Numbered from the stretch's first letter, positions 19,549 to 29,850 are shown. The stretch is DNA of 64,000 nt from Vanessa cardui (GCF_905220365.1 NC_061152.1:5756248-5820247), one strand, 5' to 3'. The notes: a model not told the origin generated them from the letters alone. Numbers and translations are program-made.

Positions 19549-19855
19549 GAGCGGAGATGGCCCAGTGGTTTGATTACGTGCATCTTAACCGATGATTTCG
19601 GGTTCCAACCAAGGCAAGCACCACTATATATATGTGCTCAATTTGTGTTTATAATTCATCTCGTGCTCGGCAGTGAAGGAAAACATCGTGAGGAAACCTG
19701 CATGTGTGTAAATTCGTTGAAATTCTGCCACATGTGCATTCCACTAACCCGCATTGGAACAGCGTGGTGGAATATATTCCAAACACCTCTCCTTAATGAG
19801 AGAGGTGGCCTTAGCCCAGCAGTGGGAAATTTACAGGCTGTTACTTTACTTTATT
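19549..19855 (+). mobile_element. SINE-A copy 5
   Basis: Full length, with head GAGCGGAGATGGCCCAGTGG, damaged B box GGTTCCAACCA, and tail TTACTTTACTTTA. The 95-codon frame across it (19570-19857) is not a gene. Confidence 0.8.
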
Positions 19856-19955
19856 AGCAAATAACATGTTTTACGTAAATCTAAGCTTTTCATTAAAAGT
19901 TACGTACAGCGAAAGCAACTTCATTCCACCGGATGGCATACGTCACATCCCTTCA

Positions 19956-20510
19956 CTTAGGGTTCCGTACCGAATGGGATAAAACGGTACATCACTTAGA
20001 CTTCACCGTGAGTCCGTCCGTCCGTCTCTATATAAAGTTAGACAGTTGAAATTTTCATAAATAATGTATTTTTTTTACCGCTATAAATAAATACTAAAAT
20101 CTAAATAAAATAAATATTTAAGGGGGCTATATAACAACTAGTTTCTTGTATAAGAGACCCCTAAAATATTTATTTTATTTTGACCAAAAAAAGAGACCCG
20201 TTGAGTTTCTCCCGTCGGTTCTTTTCCGAACCGGTGGTAGTGTTTATTTGACTATCAATAAATAAGTATCAGTAAGTGTAATGCTTCCATATTGAGTAAA
20301 TGAATTTATGTTTGAGTTTGAAACGCGGTTTTTTTTGCTCGTTAACAATCACAGCAACAGCCTTCATGGCAATTGAAATATTATGTACTTTAATAATAAA
20401 ACAAATTGAAATAAATATTCAAGCTCCCAAAAAATGAGTACCTGTTGTTTACCTACGCGGAACCTTTAGGTGAGCGAGTCCGACTCACACTTGACTGGTT
20501 TTTAAAAAAT
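19956..20510 (+). mobile_element. Dispersed element P, split by a LINE tail
   Basis: The left end shows TAGGGTTCCGTACCGAATGG and GTGAGTCCGTCCGTCCGTCT. The right end shows ACGCGGAACCTTTAGGTGAG followed by CGAGTCCGACTCACACTTGA. I recognise this pairing as a dispersed lepidopteran repeat that starts and ends with inverted GGTTCCG/CGGAACC. It has no coding capacity here. Confidence 0.5.
20185..20326 (+). mobile_element. LINE-2-type 3' tail, nested
   Basis: GAGACCCGTTGAGTTTCTCC, CCGAACCGGTGGTAGTGTTT and GAATTTATGTTTGAGTTTGA match the 3' end of LINE-2 at 38.0-38.24 kb. Confidence 0.65.
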
Positions 20511-20760
20511 ATATCGCTCAAATGAATTTTCTTGTAATCGCATTGAATAAATTACACAATGCAGTGCCATTCTTTAAGAACTCGCCTTATATCTTGCTAA
20601 TAAAATGTTCCAAACTGCCCATAGCATGGCGATAAGGAGTGTCGTAGCGTTAAGTAATTAAAAATTGGTAGGTTAACTGCCAAGATAGGTTACTGGATGG
20701 TAAGTGGTTCTGATTATGGACATCGGGACTAGATATGCTAACCGTCGCGTTAACCAATAA
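20511..20760. other. No gene recognised
   Basis: AT-rich spacer without recognised repeats. Confidence 0.4.
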
Positions 20761-20880
20761 TTTATAAAACAAACAAAACGCAATTTTATAAAAAAAAAAT
20801 ATGCACTGAAAATTACTAAAAATAATTGCGTATTCAACATATTTTTTATAGTCGTAAGTAAAACTTAATAAACTTTATAA
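20761..20880 (-). mobile_element. G element right-arm fragment
   Basis: AAACAAAACGCAATTTTATA, AATAATTGCGTATTCAACAT and TATAGTCGTAAGTAAAAC are a decayed right arm of G. Confidence 0.5.
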
Positions 20881-21042
20881 ATTAAAAAAAAAAAATAACA
20901 CCGGCCTCAAAGTGATCACTAGAAAAGTAATAGAATAATTTGATGTAAACACGTATTATTGAAGTCGGTCGATTTTGAGTGAAAAACAAAATGTAGAAAT
21001 ATTTACATACGATTGGCCGATTCTGAAACTGACCATTCATGA

Positions 21043-21296
21043 CTAGGTTGGCGGACGAGCATATGGGCCACCTGATGGTTAGTGGTCACCATCACCCATA
21101 GACAATGACTAGTTAATATTTCTTACATCGTCAATGCAACATCAGCCTTGGGAACTAAGATGCTATGTCCCTTGTGCCTGTAGTTACACTGGCTCACTCA
21201 CCCTTTAAACCGAAACACAACAATACTGCGTACTGTTGTTTAGCGGTAGAATATCTGATGAGTGGGTGGTACCTAACACAAAGCCCTACCACCTTA
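21043..21296 (-). mobile_element. SINE-B copy
   Basis: Antisense from CTAGGTTGGCGGACGAGCAT to ACAAAGCCCTACCACC, with small internal deletions around 21105 and 21275. Confidence 0.8.
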
Positions 21297-21297
21297 T

Positions 21298-21340
21298 ATA
21301 GTATGTTTAGTATCAACATTGCAACGTCTCTAGTAATATC
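21298..21340 (+). mobile_element. HelN-F 3' fragment
   Basis: TATAGTATGTTTAGTATCAA and CATTGCAACGTCTCTAGTAA are the end of HelN-F with the GC stem deleted. Confidence 0.45.
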
Positions 21341-21644
21341 TACAGTAAGTCAGGACACAACTCTTTAATTGTACTGTACCGAAATTCTTCCTGATATTTT
21401 AGTAGAGTGACTCACATGTGACCCTTTTTCCCCCTACTTATTATATCAAGTTTAGCTAGTAAGGTATAGTTTTAGTATTTGCATCATTCATTAATGATTT
21501 ATTGATTAGTGACGAGTAATAATAGTTCGAACTGAACATCCGCTCACGAAGAGCGTTCGGAATATCTTGGGAATATCAGAAATAGGTATTAGTAGCATGT
21601 AATAATGATGCTCTCCTCGATTTGACCCACTCATCAGATATTCC
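21341..21644. other. No gene recognised
   Basis: No frame or repeat was identified. Confidence 0.4.
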
Positions 21645-22092
21645 ACAGTTCGGAGAGTAGATTCTACCAAGACGAACCGGAAAGAAACTCAGTAGTTACT
21701 CTTTTTCAACATTTACATATACAATGATAAAAGTATGTATATTATGTATATATTATTTAAAAAAAAAATATATCAGTGTGTGCCACGTCTCCCAAGAATG
21801 ATTTCCAGCGAAGATCTGCTGATGTTTAGTATAAAATATAAAACGCGAAAATGTAATTTAATATAAAATGTAAGAAAGGCACGGGCATCTACGAGCCTGT
21901 AGATGTTGTAAATAAAATAAAAACAAAAAAGATAAAACTATGACATATATCCTGCCTGGAAGTCAACAAGTACTAATTCCACGCTTTTTTATCATCTTTA
22001 TAATCTCGTACTTAATAATATGCCTTCTTTATCAATGTATTTTTTACAAATGATTGAAATTTTTGAAATAGTAAAGTTAAAAATGTCTGTGG
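21645..22092 (-). mobile_element. LINE-3 3' end, split
   Basis: The tail (GAGTAGATTCTACCAAGACG) and the end of the ORF (reverse of the FKSFVKNTLIK-type peptide, near 22020-22090) are separated by another LINE tail. No catalytic domain remains. Confidence 0.6.
21770..21932 (+). mobile_element. Unclassified LINE 3' tail, nested
   Basis: TGTGTGCCACGTCTCCCAAG, GAAGATCTGCTGATG and CACGGGCATCTACGAGCCTG run into AAATAAAATAAAAAC. It looks like the 3' untranslated end of a further LINE family inserted into LINE-3. Confidence 0.45.
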
Positions 22093-22444
22093 AATTTTAT
22101 TATACAAACTGATTATTAGGTTTTATAGGACGGATTACTTGTAATGAAACAAGCTATAAGGTTTACACAAAGGAATCAAATGTAGAGTTATCTTAACCTT
22201 GTTCCACAGACATGTAGACAAAGCCGCATAAGGAAACTAGTGCAGCACATTTTTATTTCCACAAATGGCAGCAGGATGAAGGCATTAGTGTGAGTGCCGT
22301 GTGTATACACAAAACGCACACATGTAACGTTTAATTAACGTTTTCTGATGCGTTATATCAAATTTTCACATTTGTTAATTTGGATTTGTTAACATGGACT
22401 ACAGATGTGAACTCAAATTAAAAATTTGTATCTTTGATGTCTAT
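22093..22444. other. No gene recognised
   Basis: Short frames only; no repeat recognised. Confidence 0.4.
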
Positions 22445-22700
22445 ACTAGCGCCGCCCCCGGCTTCGCACGGGTGCAATATTGATACTAAATATACTATAG
22501 AATTTGTTTATTTACGACATCATATTGCAAACTTCTAAAATTATCAGTGTTTCTTTACTATATCGTCCACGTATTATATACAAAAACCTTCCACTCGAGT
22601 TACTCTATTTATTAAAAAAACCGCGTCAAAATCCGTTGCGTAATTTCAAAGATCTAAGGACACATAGGGACAAACTGCGGTAAGCGACTTTGTTTGATAA
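22445..22700 (-). mobile_element. HelN-F copy, near complete
   Basis: Antisense, with the 3' terminus preserved: ACTAGCGCCGCCCCCGGCTT and CGCACGGGTGCAATATTGAT. It ends near GCGACTTTGTTTGATAATGA. Confidence 0.6.
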
Positions 22701-22701
22701 T

Positions 22702-22967
22702 GATTATCGGATTAATAAGCTGAAGAGGCAGTGGGCTGGTCAAATTTGTCACAGAATCGTCAACCGCTGGGGAAAACGCGTTCTAGAGTGGAGACCGCGT
22801 CTCGGCAAACGTAGTGTAGGACGTCCTCAGGCACGGTGGAGTGACGATATACGCAAGGCGGCAGGCAGGAGCTGGATGCGAGTAGCCGGAGAAAGACCAC
22901 AGTGGCGTGCACTGGGAGAGGCCTATGTCCAGCAGTGGACGGGAACGGCTGATGATGATGAATGATA
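22702..22967 (+). pseudogene. RTE-like LINE polyprotein C-terminus
   Basis: An open segment encodes LKRQWAGQICHRIVNRWGKR, VLEWRPRLGKRSVGRPQAR, WSDDIRKAAGRSWMRVAGER and EAYVQQWTGTADDDE. This is the characteristic C-terminal tail of RTE-clade polyproteins, downstream of the RT. The tail ends in GATGATGATG, a simple repeat typical of that clade. Everything upstream (endonuclease, RT) is missing, so it is a 5'-truncated insertion. Confidence 0.8.
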
Positions 22968-23009
22968 ATTATAAATATATAATATAATAACAGCGGGAAA
23001 TTTTTACCT

Positions 23010-23195
23010 TTTGTTTTAATATCTGGCTCACCTGAAGGGAAGTGACCACCACTAACTCGACTGGCATAACTACAGGTTCGTTGCTGACCATTAAGGAAGG
23101 AGTACGATCTTTTCTTGAAGATTCCCAAGTCGCACCTGTTCGGAGAAACCGTCGATGAGAGCTGATACCATAGAGTGCTTGTGCGAGGCCACAAC
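23010..23195 (-). mobile_element. LINE-1 3' tail
   Basis: Antisense tail with GCTCACCTGAAGGGAAGTGA and GGAAGGAGTACGATCTTTTC. It lacks a long poly(A). Confidence 0.7.
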
Positions 23196-23225
23196 ACTCT
23201 ATCTAGATATATATCTATATAGATA
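23196..23225. repeat. AT palindrome between LINE-1 pieces
   Basis: TATCTAGATATATATCTATA and the following TAGATAGATA form imperfect inverted repeats at the junction of two LINE-1 fragments of opposite orientation. Confidence 0.5.
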
Positions 23226-23303
23226 GATAACTATATAGCCGACGCCGAACCGATACGACTTAGAAACCTTCAACAACAGAGCGTATACCTTCCTCGAAAG
23301 AAA
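23226..23303 (+). mobile_element. LINE-1 fragment
   Basis: CGACGCCGAACCGATACGAC and CAGAGCGTATACCTTCCTCG correspond to ORF2 codons near the C-terminus. Confidence 0.6.
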
Positions 23304-23393
23304 GTATTGATATCATTAATGTTCCTTACATCTTGTTGATGTTGTAATTTTACCAACTTTAATTCACGATTCAGTGAGTTGGTACGTTACTCC

Positions 23394-23573
23394 AGTAAAG
23401 TAACAGTACATTTCCCACTGCTGAGATAAGGCCTCCTCTTCCATTAAGGATAGGCCGAGCACGAGATGAATTATAAACACATATTAAGCACATATATTGT
23501 ATATAGTGGTGTTTGTCTGAGCTTGAACCCGCAATCATCGGTTAAGATGCACGCGTTCTAACCACTGGGCCAT
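23394..23573 (-). mobile_element. SINE-A copy 6, internal deletion
   Basis: Tail and head are present but the central ~110 bases between CCATTAAGGATAGG and CCGAGCACGAGATG are missing. Confidence 0.7.
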
Positions 23574-23988
23574 CATCTTTCACTCAACAACGCGGTGAAA
23601 TTTAAACGCAGAACTATAGACGAACCTTGGAGCTGGCAAACCGAGTTTAGTTCGCCAACTTATTAATAGCTTTTAAAATTTCCCCGAAAGGTTAAAACTG
23701 GGTGAAAAACAACCAATCAAATAGCGTTAAAATTTTTCGTCGATAAAAAGCAGACATTCTATTGGTCGAAGGGCATTTGTGGAATGATTGAAATGATTTC
23801 GTTACCAATTAGCGTTCAAAGTTTCAAGATTCGACCGACGGTAACATTTAGTTGCGGCGGACTCTTTTGTTACGATCCGTGTATTTACTGAATAACTTTT
23901 TCTGACAACTGAGTGAAATTGCTTTCGTGTTTATTATAGACTATTATAGTGTTAAATACACTTAGTATATGTATCGTGTATAAATACA
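23574..23988. other. No gene recognised
   Basis: Mostly unique-looking sequence with no recognised domain or repeat. Confidence 0.4.
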
Positions 23989-24222
23989 ACAACAACAGCC
24001 CGTAAATTCCCACTTCTGGGTTAAAGGCCGAGGAGGCCACCATGCTGTTCCAATGCGGATTGGTAGAATACACATGTGGCAGAATTTCTATGAAATTTTT
24101 GACATGCAGGTTTCCTCACGATGTTTTCTTTCACCGCTGAGCACGAGATGAATTATAAAGACAAATTAGGCACATGAATCTGCGGTGCTTGCCTGGGTTT
24201 GAACCCGCAATCATCGGTTAAA
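23989..24222 (-). mobile_element. SINE-A copy 7
   Basis: It runs from ACAACAACAGCCCGTAAATT to GCAATCATCGGTTAA, where the tRNA-like head is cut and the J segment begins. Confidence 0.75.
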
Positions 24223-24378
24223 TGTAAAAAAATGCCAAGCCTCTCGCTGCAGTCTTTCCATCGTAAAAAGTTTTGAGATCTCATAATAGCCAAGTCCTAT
24301 TCAAATTATTATGTTGCTATAAATCAACATTTAGTAATTGTATCAATAGTTTTCTTTATATTATAATTATAGTTAATA
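24223..24378 (+). mobile_element. J segment, copy 2
   Basis: ATGCCAAGCCTCTCGCTGCA to TATATTATAATTATAG match copies 1 and 3 in the opposite orientation. Confidence 0.55.
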
Positions 24379-24730
24379 TTTTCGTGTAAAAACGTTGAAA
24401 TAGAACGACGATTATGAAACATGTCGGAAAAGGCAACAAAAGATATATATAGATAAAAGATAAAAATATTAAAAAAAAACTTATGTCCACTCGTGCGAAA
24501 CAGTGCGACAAGCCGCTAGTTCAATTAAAAAAAACTTTCTCTTAAAAAAAATCAAATTTTTATGACAGAAAGCACGCTATTGATAAAATCAGCGCTACGT
24601 AGTAACTCGAAACAATTTACATGAATTTTCATAAATAAATATGTCAGTCACGAAGACGGGATTTCAATTCGGAACAAAGAGATGGCCGGATGCCGGAGTA
24701 TCTTTAATGGAATTATTTTATGGAATACCT
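24379..24730. other. No gene recognised
   Basis: AT-rich; no frames or families supported. Confidence 0.4.
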
Positions 24731-25190
24731 AGTTGTTACCCGCGGTTTTGCTCGCTTAAAATATGGAAACACTCCTCAGTGGGTGTCACGTGATACTTTA
24801 TAAGTTTAGATCAACAACAACAGCATATAAATTTCCCACAGCTGGGCAAAGGCCTCCTCTCCCTTTGAAGAGAAGGTTTGGAAGATATTCCACCACGCAG
24901 TTCCAATGAGGGTTGATGGAATACACATGTGGCACAATATCTATGAAATTAGAACATGCAATTTTCCTCACGATATTTTCCTTCACCGCAAAGCGAGAGA
25001 TGAATTTATAAACACAAATTAAGCACATGAATATTCAGTGGTGCCTGTCTGGGTTTGAACCCGCAATCATCGTTTAAGATGCACGCACCACTGGGCTTTC
25101 TCGGCTCTTTTTAGATCAACATTTTATTTAAATCGGTCCAGAGATAGACAGACTGACAGAGTTGCTTTCGCATTTATAATGGAAGTATGA
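24731..25190 (-). mobile_element. HelN-N copy split by SINE-A
   Basis: The left part begins GTTGTTACCCGCGGTTTTGC and the right part ends CAGAGTTGCTTTCGCATTTA. A SINE-A with a 12-base target duplication lies between them. Confidence 0.6.
24811..25107 (-). mobile_element. SINE-A copy 8 with target duplication
   Basis: A full-length antisense copy is flanked by TTTAGATCAACA on both sides (left copy near 24805-24816, overlapping the (CAA) tail; right copy 25112-25123). The duplication proves insertion into HelN-N. Confidence 0.8.
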
Positions 25191-25499
25191 ATAAAACACT
25201 TTTGTAAACAAAATGCGGAAAGTATTGTTATCTTTCTGTCCGTAGAATTAGCTATGTAGTTTAGCTCGTGAACGGATAAACAAATTTCGATTTAGTTTCT
25301 TTATTTTCATCGAGATAGTTCTGGGTTATTATTATAGAAAATCTGTTTATCAGGTTGAAGATCAGCAGCCCTTTTTCAGATGAATATATGTATGTACATC
25401 ATCCTGGTCTGATCAGCTTAAAACTTTGGCTCCACAAAATATCAGGGTAAACATTATAACATGGAATCATCAGAATATCCGATTCACATTTTAGACATA
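25191..25499. other. No gene recognised
   Basis: No repeat or coding signal. Confidence 0.4.
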
Positions 25500-25825
25500 G
25501 ACATTTTTAACTTTGCCGTTTCGTAAATTCAAATTGTTTATAAAAAATACATAGGTAAAAAAGGCATATTATTTGATACAAGATTTTATAGATTATTAAA
25601 AAGCTTGGAGTTAATATCTGTCGACTTCCAAGCATGATATATTAATTTAAGTAATTGTATTTAACTAACTTGACTTTGTATTTTTAAATGTTTAAAAAGA
25701 GTAACTACTGAGTTTCTTGCCAGTTCTTCTCGCTAGAATCTACTTTCCGAACCGGTGGTAGCTTCACATAATTGTAAAATGACGATTCAAAAGCCTACTT
25801 GAATAAAGTTTATTTTGATTTTGAT
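25500..25825 (+). mobile_element. LINE-3 3' end (reference copy)
   Basis: It starts within the ORF C-terminus, reading TFLTLPFRKFKLFIKNT, a stop, VKKAYYLIQDFIDY, then a stop. The 3' untranslated region follows (GAGTAACTACTGAGTTTCTT, CCGAACCGGTGGTAGCTTCA) and the tail GAATAAAGTTTATTTTGATT. The stops make the remaining ORF dead. Shorter tails of this family recur at least eight times in the window. Confidence 0.7.
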
Positions 25826-26290
25826 CAAGAATTTACAATACTGCTGTAGATTTGGGGTCATCAGAAGTTGCTCAACGAAATATTTTATTCAGGTACCTAA
25901 TATTCCGATGTAATCGGACGTAGCCAAAGACGCGTGGAAAGCTAGGCAGTATTACATTGAACAAACACTTCCTTATTTCGTTATTATGAATATAATTATA
26001 ACGCGTGCATGTAATTTCAGATTTAGGGAATTTTCAGCGTCAGTCGGCGGGTAGACTTCATTAGGGGAGATCATTAATCAGAATATCAGCAAGAATTTTG
26101 CCAGTAGATGTATATTATGACTGGCATAAGCCCGCGGCTTTGCACGTGTTAGATTTTTTGTTTATGCTGCTTAATGTTTACATCAAAACTTAAAAATAAA
26201 ATAAAATAAAAAAATTGTGATATTAATGTTTACGCGTGCGGTGTGTGTAACTTTCAACTCTTCCAAATATGCCGTTTTATTTTCTTCTTG
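25826..26290. other. No gene recognised
   Basis: CATAAGCCCGCGGCTTTGCA near 26125 may be the edge of another Helitron-type fragment. No coding evidence. Confidence 0.4.
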
Positions 26291-26324
26291 TGCTCATTGC
26301 CAAGTCACTATAATTATAATAATA

Positions 26325-27603
26325 GGTTGGGGAAAAAGTTTCTTCGTATTTTATATGAAAATTCAAAAAGTTTTTTTTTATAGTTTATTTACATTTGACT
26401 AAAGTATGTAGGTGCCATTTTGTTCCATAACTTTTTGCCATCTTGTTGGTAGTGACATGATCCCATTGCTGTAAAAATTTTGGGGCTTCTGATCGAAAAA
26501 CTGCGACAAGTGGTTTTGGCAGTCCTCTCGTGATGTTAACCTGACACTGCCTAAGGAATTCTGCAGAGACCGAAACAGATGAAAATCTGAAGGTGCAAGG
26601 TCAGGACTATACGGCGGATGCATTAATACCTCCCAGCCAAACTCTCGTAATTTTTGTTGAGTGGCTAAAGATGTGTGAGGTCTAGCGTTGTCATGGTGAA
26701 AAACCACACCCCTTCTGTTGATCAATTCTGGCCGCTTTCTCTCAATTTCTTGCTTCAATCTCATCAATTGTTCGCAATACAGTTCTGAATCGATGGTCCT
26801 GCCGGGCGGTAACAGCTCATAATGAATGATGCCCTTCCAATCCCACCATACACACAGCATTACCTTGTTGCGAGTTAATCCGGGTTTTGCCACAGTCTGT
26901 GAAGCTTGACCGGCCTTTGACCAAGATCTTTTTCGCACGTTCTTGTCGTATGTAATCCACTTTTCATCACCAGTTATCAGCTTCTTCAAAAATGGTTCGG
27001 TTTCATTACGTCGTAATAAAGAATCACAAATGAGTACACGGTTCATTAGGTTTCTTTCAGTGAGTTCATGAGGCACCCATATATCGAGCTTTTTTGTGTA
27101 CCCAGCTTTATTCAAATGAGTCAAAACCGTTTTGTGGTCAATTGCCAGTTCTTCAGCTACATCGTAACTACTAATATGCCGATCTTGCTCCACTTTTTCA
27201 AAATTGGCATCAATTTTGTCCGTAACAGGGCGACCAGAGCGAGATGCATCTTTGATATCAAAATTTCCGGCTTGAAAACGCTTAAACCAAACTTGCGCTA
27301 CTCTCACAGATACTGCCTTAGGTCCATAAACACCACAAATTTTTTTCGCGGCTTGAGTTGCATTTTTACCTTTTTTATAGTAAAATTTTAAAATGTATCG
27401 AATTTCTTCTTTAGATTCACTAATTTTAACAACAACAAAAACAAATGAAAATCACACAAATTCCTAATTTGAATTTGGAAGTGCCTTCTTTAAAATTAAA
27501 ACTTTTTAATGATACCAAAACCAGCCAAATACAAATGGTATAGCCAAAGAGATTTTATTACAGGTTCATACATACTATATGCGAAAAGACTTTTTCCCCA
27601 ACC
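26325..27603 (-). mobile_element. Mariner transposon
   Basis: This 1279-bp DNA transposon has terminal inverted repeats that start GGTTGGGGAAAAAGT at both ends, about 25-30 bp with some mismatches. It is flanked by TA on each side (26323-26324 and 27604-27605), the usual mariner target duplication, and splits the J segment. Confidence 0.92.
26399..27430 (-). pseudogene. Mariner transposase, start codon lost
   Basis: The transposase cuts and pastes the element at TA sites. The frame is open for about 343 codons from VKISESKEEIRYILK to a TAG-side stop at 26399. An N-terminal helix-turn-helix region (SRSGRPVTD, then HKTVLTHLNKAGY) is followed by a DDE domain with D near 155 (ITGDEKW), D near 247 (FHHDNARPH) and D near 282 (SPDLAPSDFHLF); the last two are 34 residues apart, the D,D34D hallmark. 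The family normally begins MVKISE, but the Met position is GTT here and no in-frame ATG precedes the DNA-binding region, so translation is doubtful. Otherwise the protein is full length with no stops. Subfamily placement (mori/cecropia-like) is inference. Confidence 0.88.
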
Positions 27604-27765
27604 TAATATAAAGAAAACTATTGATACAATTACTAAATGTTGATTTATAACTACATAATAATTTGAATAGGACTTGGCTTCTATGAGATCTCAAAACTTT
27701 TTACGATGGAAAGACTGCATCGAGAGTCTTGGCATTTTTTTATTATTAATGTTTTTGGTGTGATC
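27604..27765 (-). mobile_element. J segment, right part of copy 3
   Basis: It continues J after the mariner, from ATATAAAGAAAACTATTGAT to TTTTTGGTGTGATCTCA, up to the G insertion. Confidence 0.55.
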
Positions 27766-28268
27766 TCATTTTTTTCAACCGACTTCAAAAAGGAGGAGGT
27801 TATCAATTCGTCTGTATTTTTTTTTTTTTTAATGTTTGTTACCCACTTTTTGCTGGGTGGACCGATTTTGACAATTTTTTTTTGTTTGAAAGGTAGTGCT
27901 TCCCGTGGGGTCCCATTTTTTTATTTTTTTCCGATGATGGTATCCGTATGAAAACGACATAAGTCTTAAATTTGCATTATGTATATGCGCGACAAATAGG
28001 TGAATAACTCAAAATCACGTTAACCACTTTTGATGATTCTTTTTTTATTATAAAGGATATACTTTAAGGGTAGTTTTGTGAAAGTTTGGTACGGTTCTGA
28101 GCACAGGATCCATGACAAATTAAGGGAACGGGAGGGAACGGAACAATTCTGAGGAGCACGTTAGCAATACTCGGTCGAATCTTTTATTTATGGGTTACTT
28201 GGATATTTGAATCACCTTCCGGAACGTGGTTATGTTCATGTAATTGTCATAATCGAATATTATAATCA

Positions 28269-28520
28269 ACTAGCGACCCGCCCCGACTTCTCACGGGTGC
28301 AATACTGATACTAAATATACTAAAGAATTTGTTTATTTACGACATCACATTGCAAACTTCTAAAATTGTCAGTGTTTCTTTACTATATTGTTCATTTATT
28401 ATATACACAAACCTTCCCCTTGAATTGCACTATCTATTAAAAAAAACCGCATCAAAATCCGTTGCGTAGTTTTAAAGATATAGGGACAGAGAAAGCGACT
28501 TTGTTTTATACTATGTATTG
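28269..28520 (-). mobile_element. HelN-F inside G copy 1
   Basis: Antisense, from ACTAGCGACCCGCCCCGACT to TTTGTTTTATACTATGTATT. It sits at the same point of G as in the 42.5-kb and 60.2-kb copies. Confidence 0.6.
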
Positions 28521-28879
28521 ACGGAACTCCTAAACGTCTTACAGTTAGGGTGCGATTTGGGGCAGAATTTCTTTCTGTCTTTAATCAAATTTTGTGTATA
28601 TGATGTGATGTCATATGATGTACGTCATAGCATACAAATAGCTCTTTTGCAAAGTTTTTTTACTGAGGTCGATTACAGCTCATTCGAGGGTGGTACCTCG
28701 TAGTTTATGCCGCAAGACGTATTAAAGCCGCATTTTCGAAAGTCTATTTTTGCTTTATTCGAAAGTTTCTTTAGAAATTGTCTCCGAAGTAGTTTCTGAT
28801 TCATATAAACGGCACGCTTAATCTATCCATATGAGGAAAAAAATGTTAGTCTACATCAGCTTCACTTAAAATCAAAAAA

Positions 28880-29466
28880 TAAATAAAATTTTAACTAAAA
28901 GAAAAACCGACTTCAAACAAAGCTGTATTTTAAAACAAATTAAAATGCACTAAAAAGTAATAAAAATAATTGCATATTTAACACATTTTTGAGAGTCCTC
29001 CTAGGTAAAATGAAATGAAAAATATTAGACTACTTAAAAGTCGATTTACGATTATATAATGTAGTTATAATTATTGCTATATTTGGAGTCGGTGTCAGCC
29101 AACCCTATACTATTATACCTATCAAAAAACAATACGAAAATACTTGAAATGTTTCTTACAAATTACCTTTTATACGATATTATACTGGGTCAATCAAGAG
29201 GCTCGTATAGCTTCTTTCTTTTGATTGTTGAAGCGTGTGCCTGTGACTGACACCGGATCCAAATATAACAATAACTATAACTACGTTATATAATCGTAAA
29301 TCGACTTTTAAGTAGTCTAATATTTTTCATTTCATTTTACCTAGGAGGACTCTCAAAAATGTGTTAAATATGCAATTATTTTTATTACTTTTTAGTGCAT
29401 TTTAATTTGTTTTAAAATACAGCTTTGTTTGAAGTCGGTTTTTCTTTTAGTTAAAATTTTATTTAT
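28880..29466. repeat. Long inverted repeat, right half of G
   Basis: The left arm, about 28880-29097, and the right arm, about 29252-29466, are near-perfect reverse complements over ~215 bases, including the palindromic CCTAGG in each arm. The ~150-base centre holds GGGTCAATCAAGAGGCTCGT. A transcript would fold into a long hairpin. Confidence 0.85.
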
Positions 29467-29469
29467 TTT

Positions 29470-29850
29470 AGTGTAGTTCTATCTTCTCTTTAGGTGACGT
29501 CATAATTTCTTGTATTTCAGCTACTGCTTTGCTTAGAACCATTCTCTGTTTTTATCTCTTTTGTTTCTTCTCTGAGGCTTCGTTACTACTAATGTAGAAA
29601 AGTCTGAGCGATATATACTTCGGAGTCGATCATATTCAGCTATTGCTGTATCCTAAGCTTTGATACTACTAAAATTCACATTTATTAAATGTAATCAACC
29701 CAAACTAGTTACTCTTGAAAGGGCCACGTATGCTTGACCACAGGTAAAAGCTGAAGAACCTATATCCATCATTGCATTGTTTAGGCTCAACCCCAGACTC
29801 TTATGTATGGTTTGTTTTTGGTGAGATTATTCTTTTCTATTCTATGTATG
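29470..29850 (-). pseudogene. Helitron helicase C-terminus, relic
   Basis: The minus strand reads TIHKSLGLSLNNAMMDIGSS followed by AFTCGQAYVALSRVTSLG, the last helicase motifs of Pif1-type Helitron helicases. AIAEYDRLRSIYRSD and VVTKPQRRNKRDKNREW follow further on, matching the frame at 45250-45432. Stops are present in the last part. The Rep endonuclease and most helicase motifs are absent. Confidence 0.75.

Larger units (their letters stand above)
27766..29466 (+). mobile_element. G element, full composite copy 1
   Basis: This 1.7-kb non-coding element begins TTCAACCGACTTCAAAAAGG and ends GAAGTCGGTTTTTCTTTTAG, so its ends carry a short inverted CCGACTTC. It contains a gap-rich left half (GGGTGGACCGATTTTGACAA, GCTTCCCGTGGGGTCCCA), a HelN-F copy in reverse at 28269-28520, and a right half made of a large inverted repeat. 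A reverse copy lies at 59323-60916, a partial at 42195-42808, and a deleted form at 33164-33955. The element class is uncertain; fold-back or MITE-like is the best description. Confidence 0.65.
26291..29850 (-). mobile_element. Helitron relic with nested mariner and G
   Basis: On the minus strand the order is helicase C-terminus (29850-29480), then the G insertion, then the J segment, itself split by a mariner. In an uninterrupted relative at 45.2 kb the helicase end and J edge (GGGATCTCAT) are adjacent, which shows that G entered between them. No Rep domain was found, so the copy is truncated at its 5' side. Confidence 0.6.

Noticed and set aside
19570..19857. 95-codon open frame
   Set aside because: It lies entirely in a SINE-A copy.
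22760..23197. 145-codon minus-strand open frame
   Set aside because: It runs antisense through an RTE-like tail and a LINE-1 tail, both of which have coding traces in other frames.
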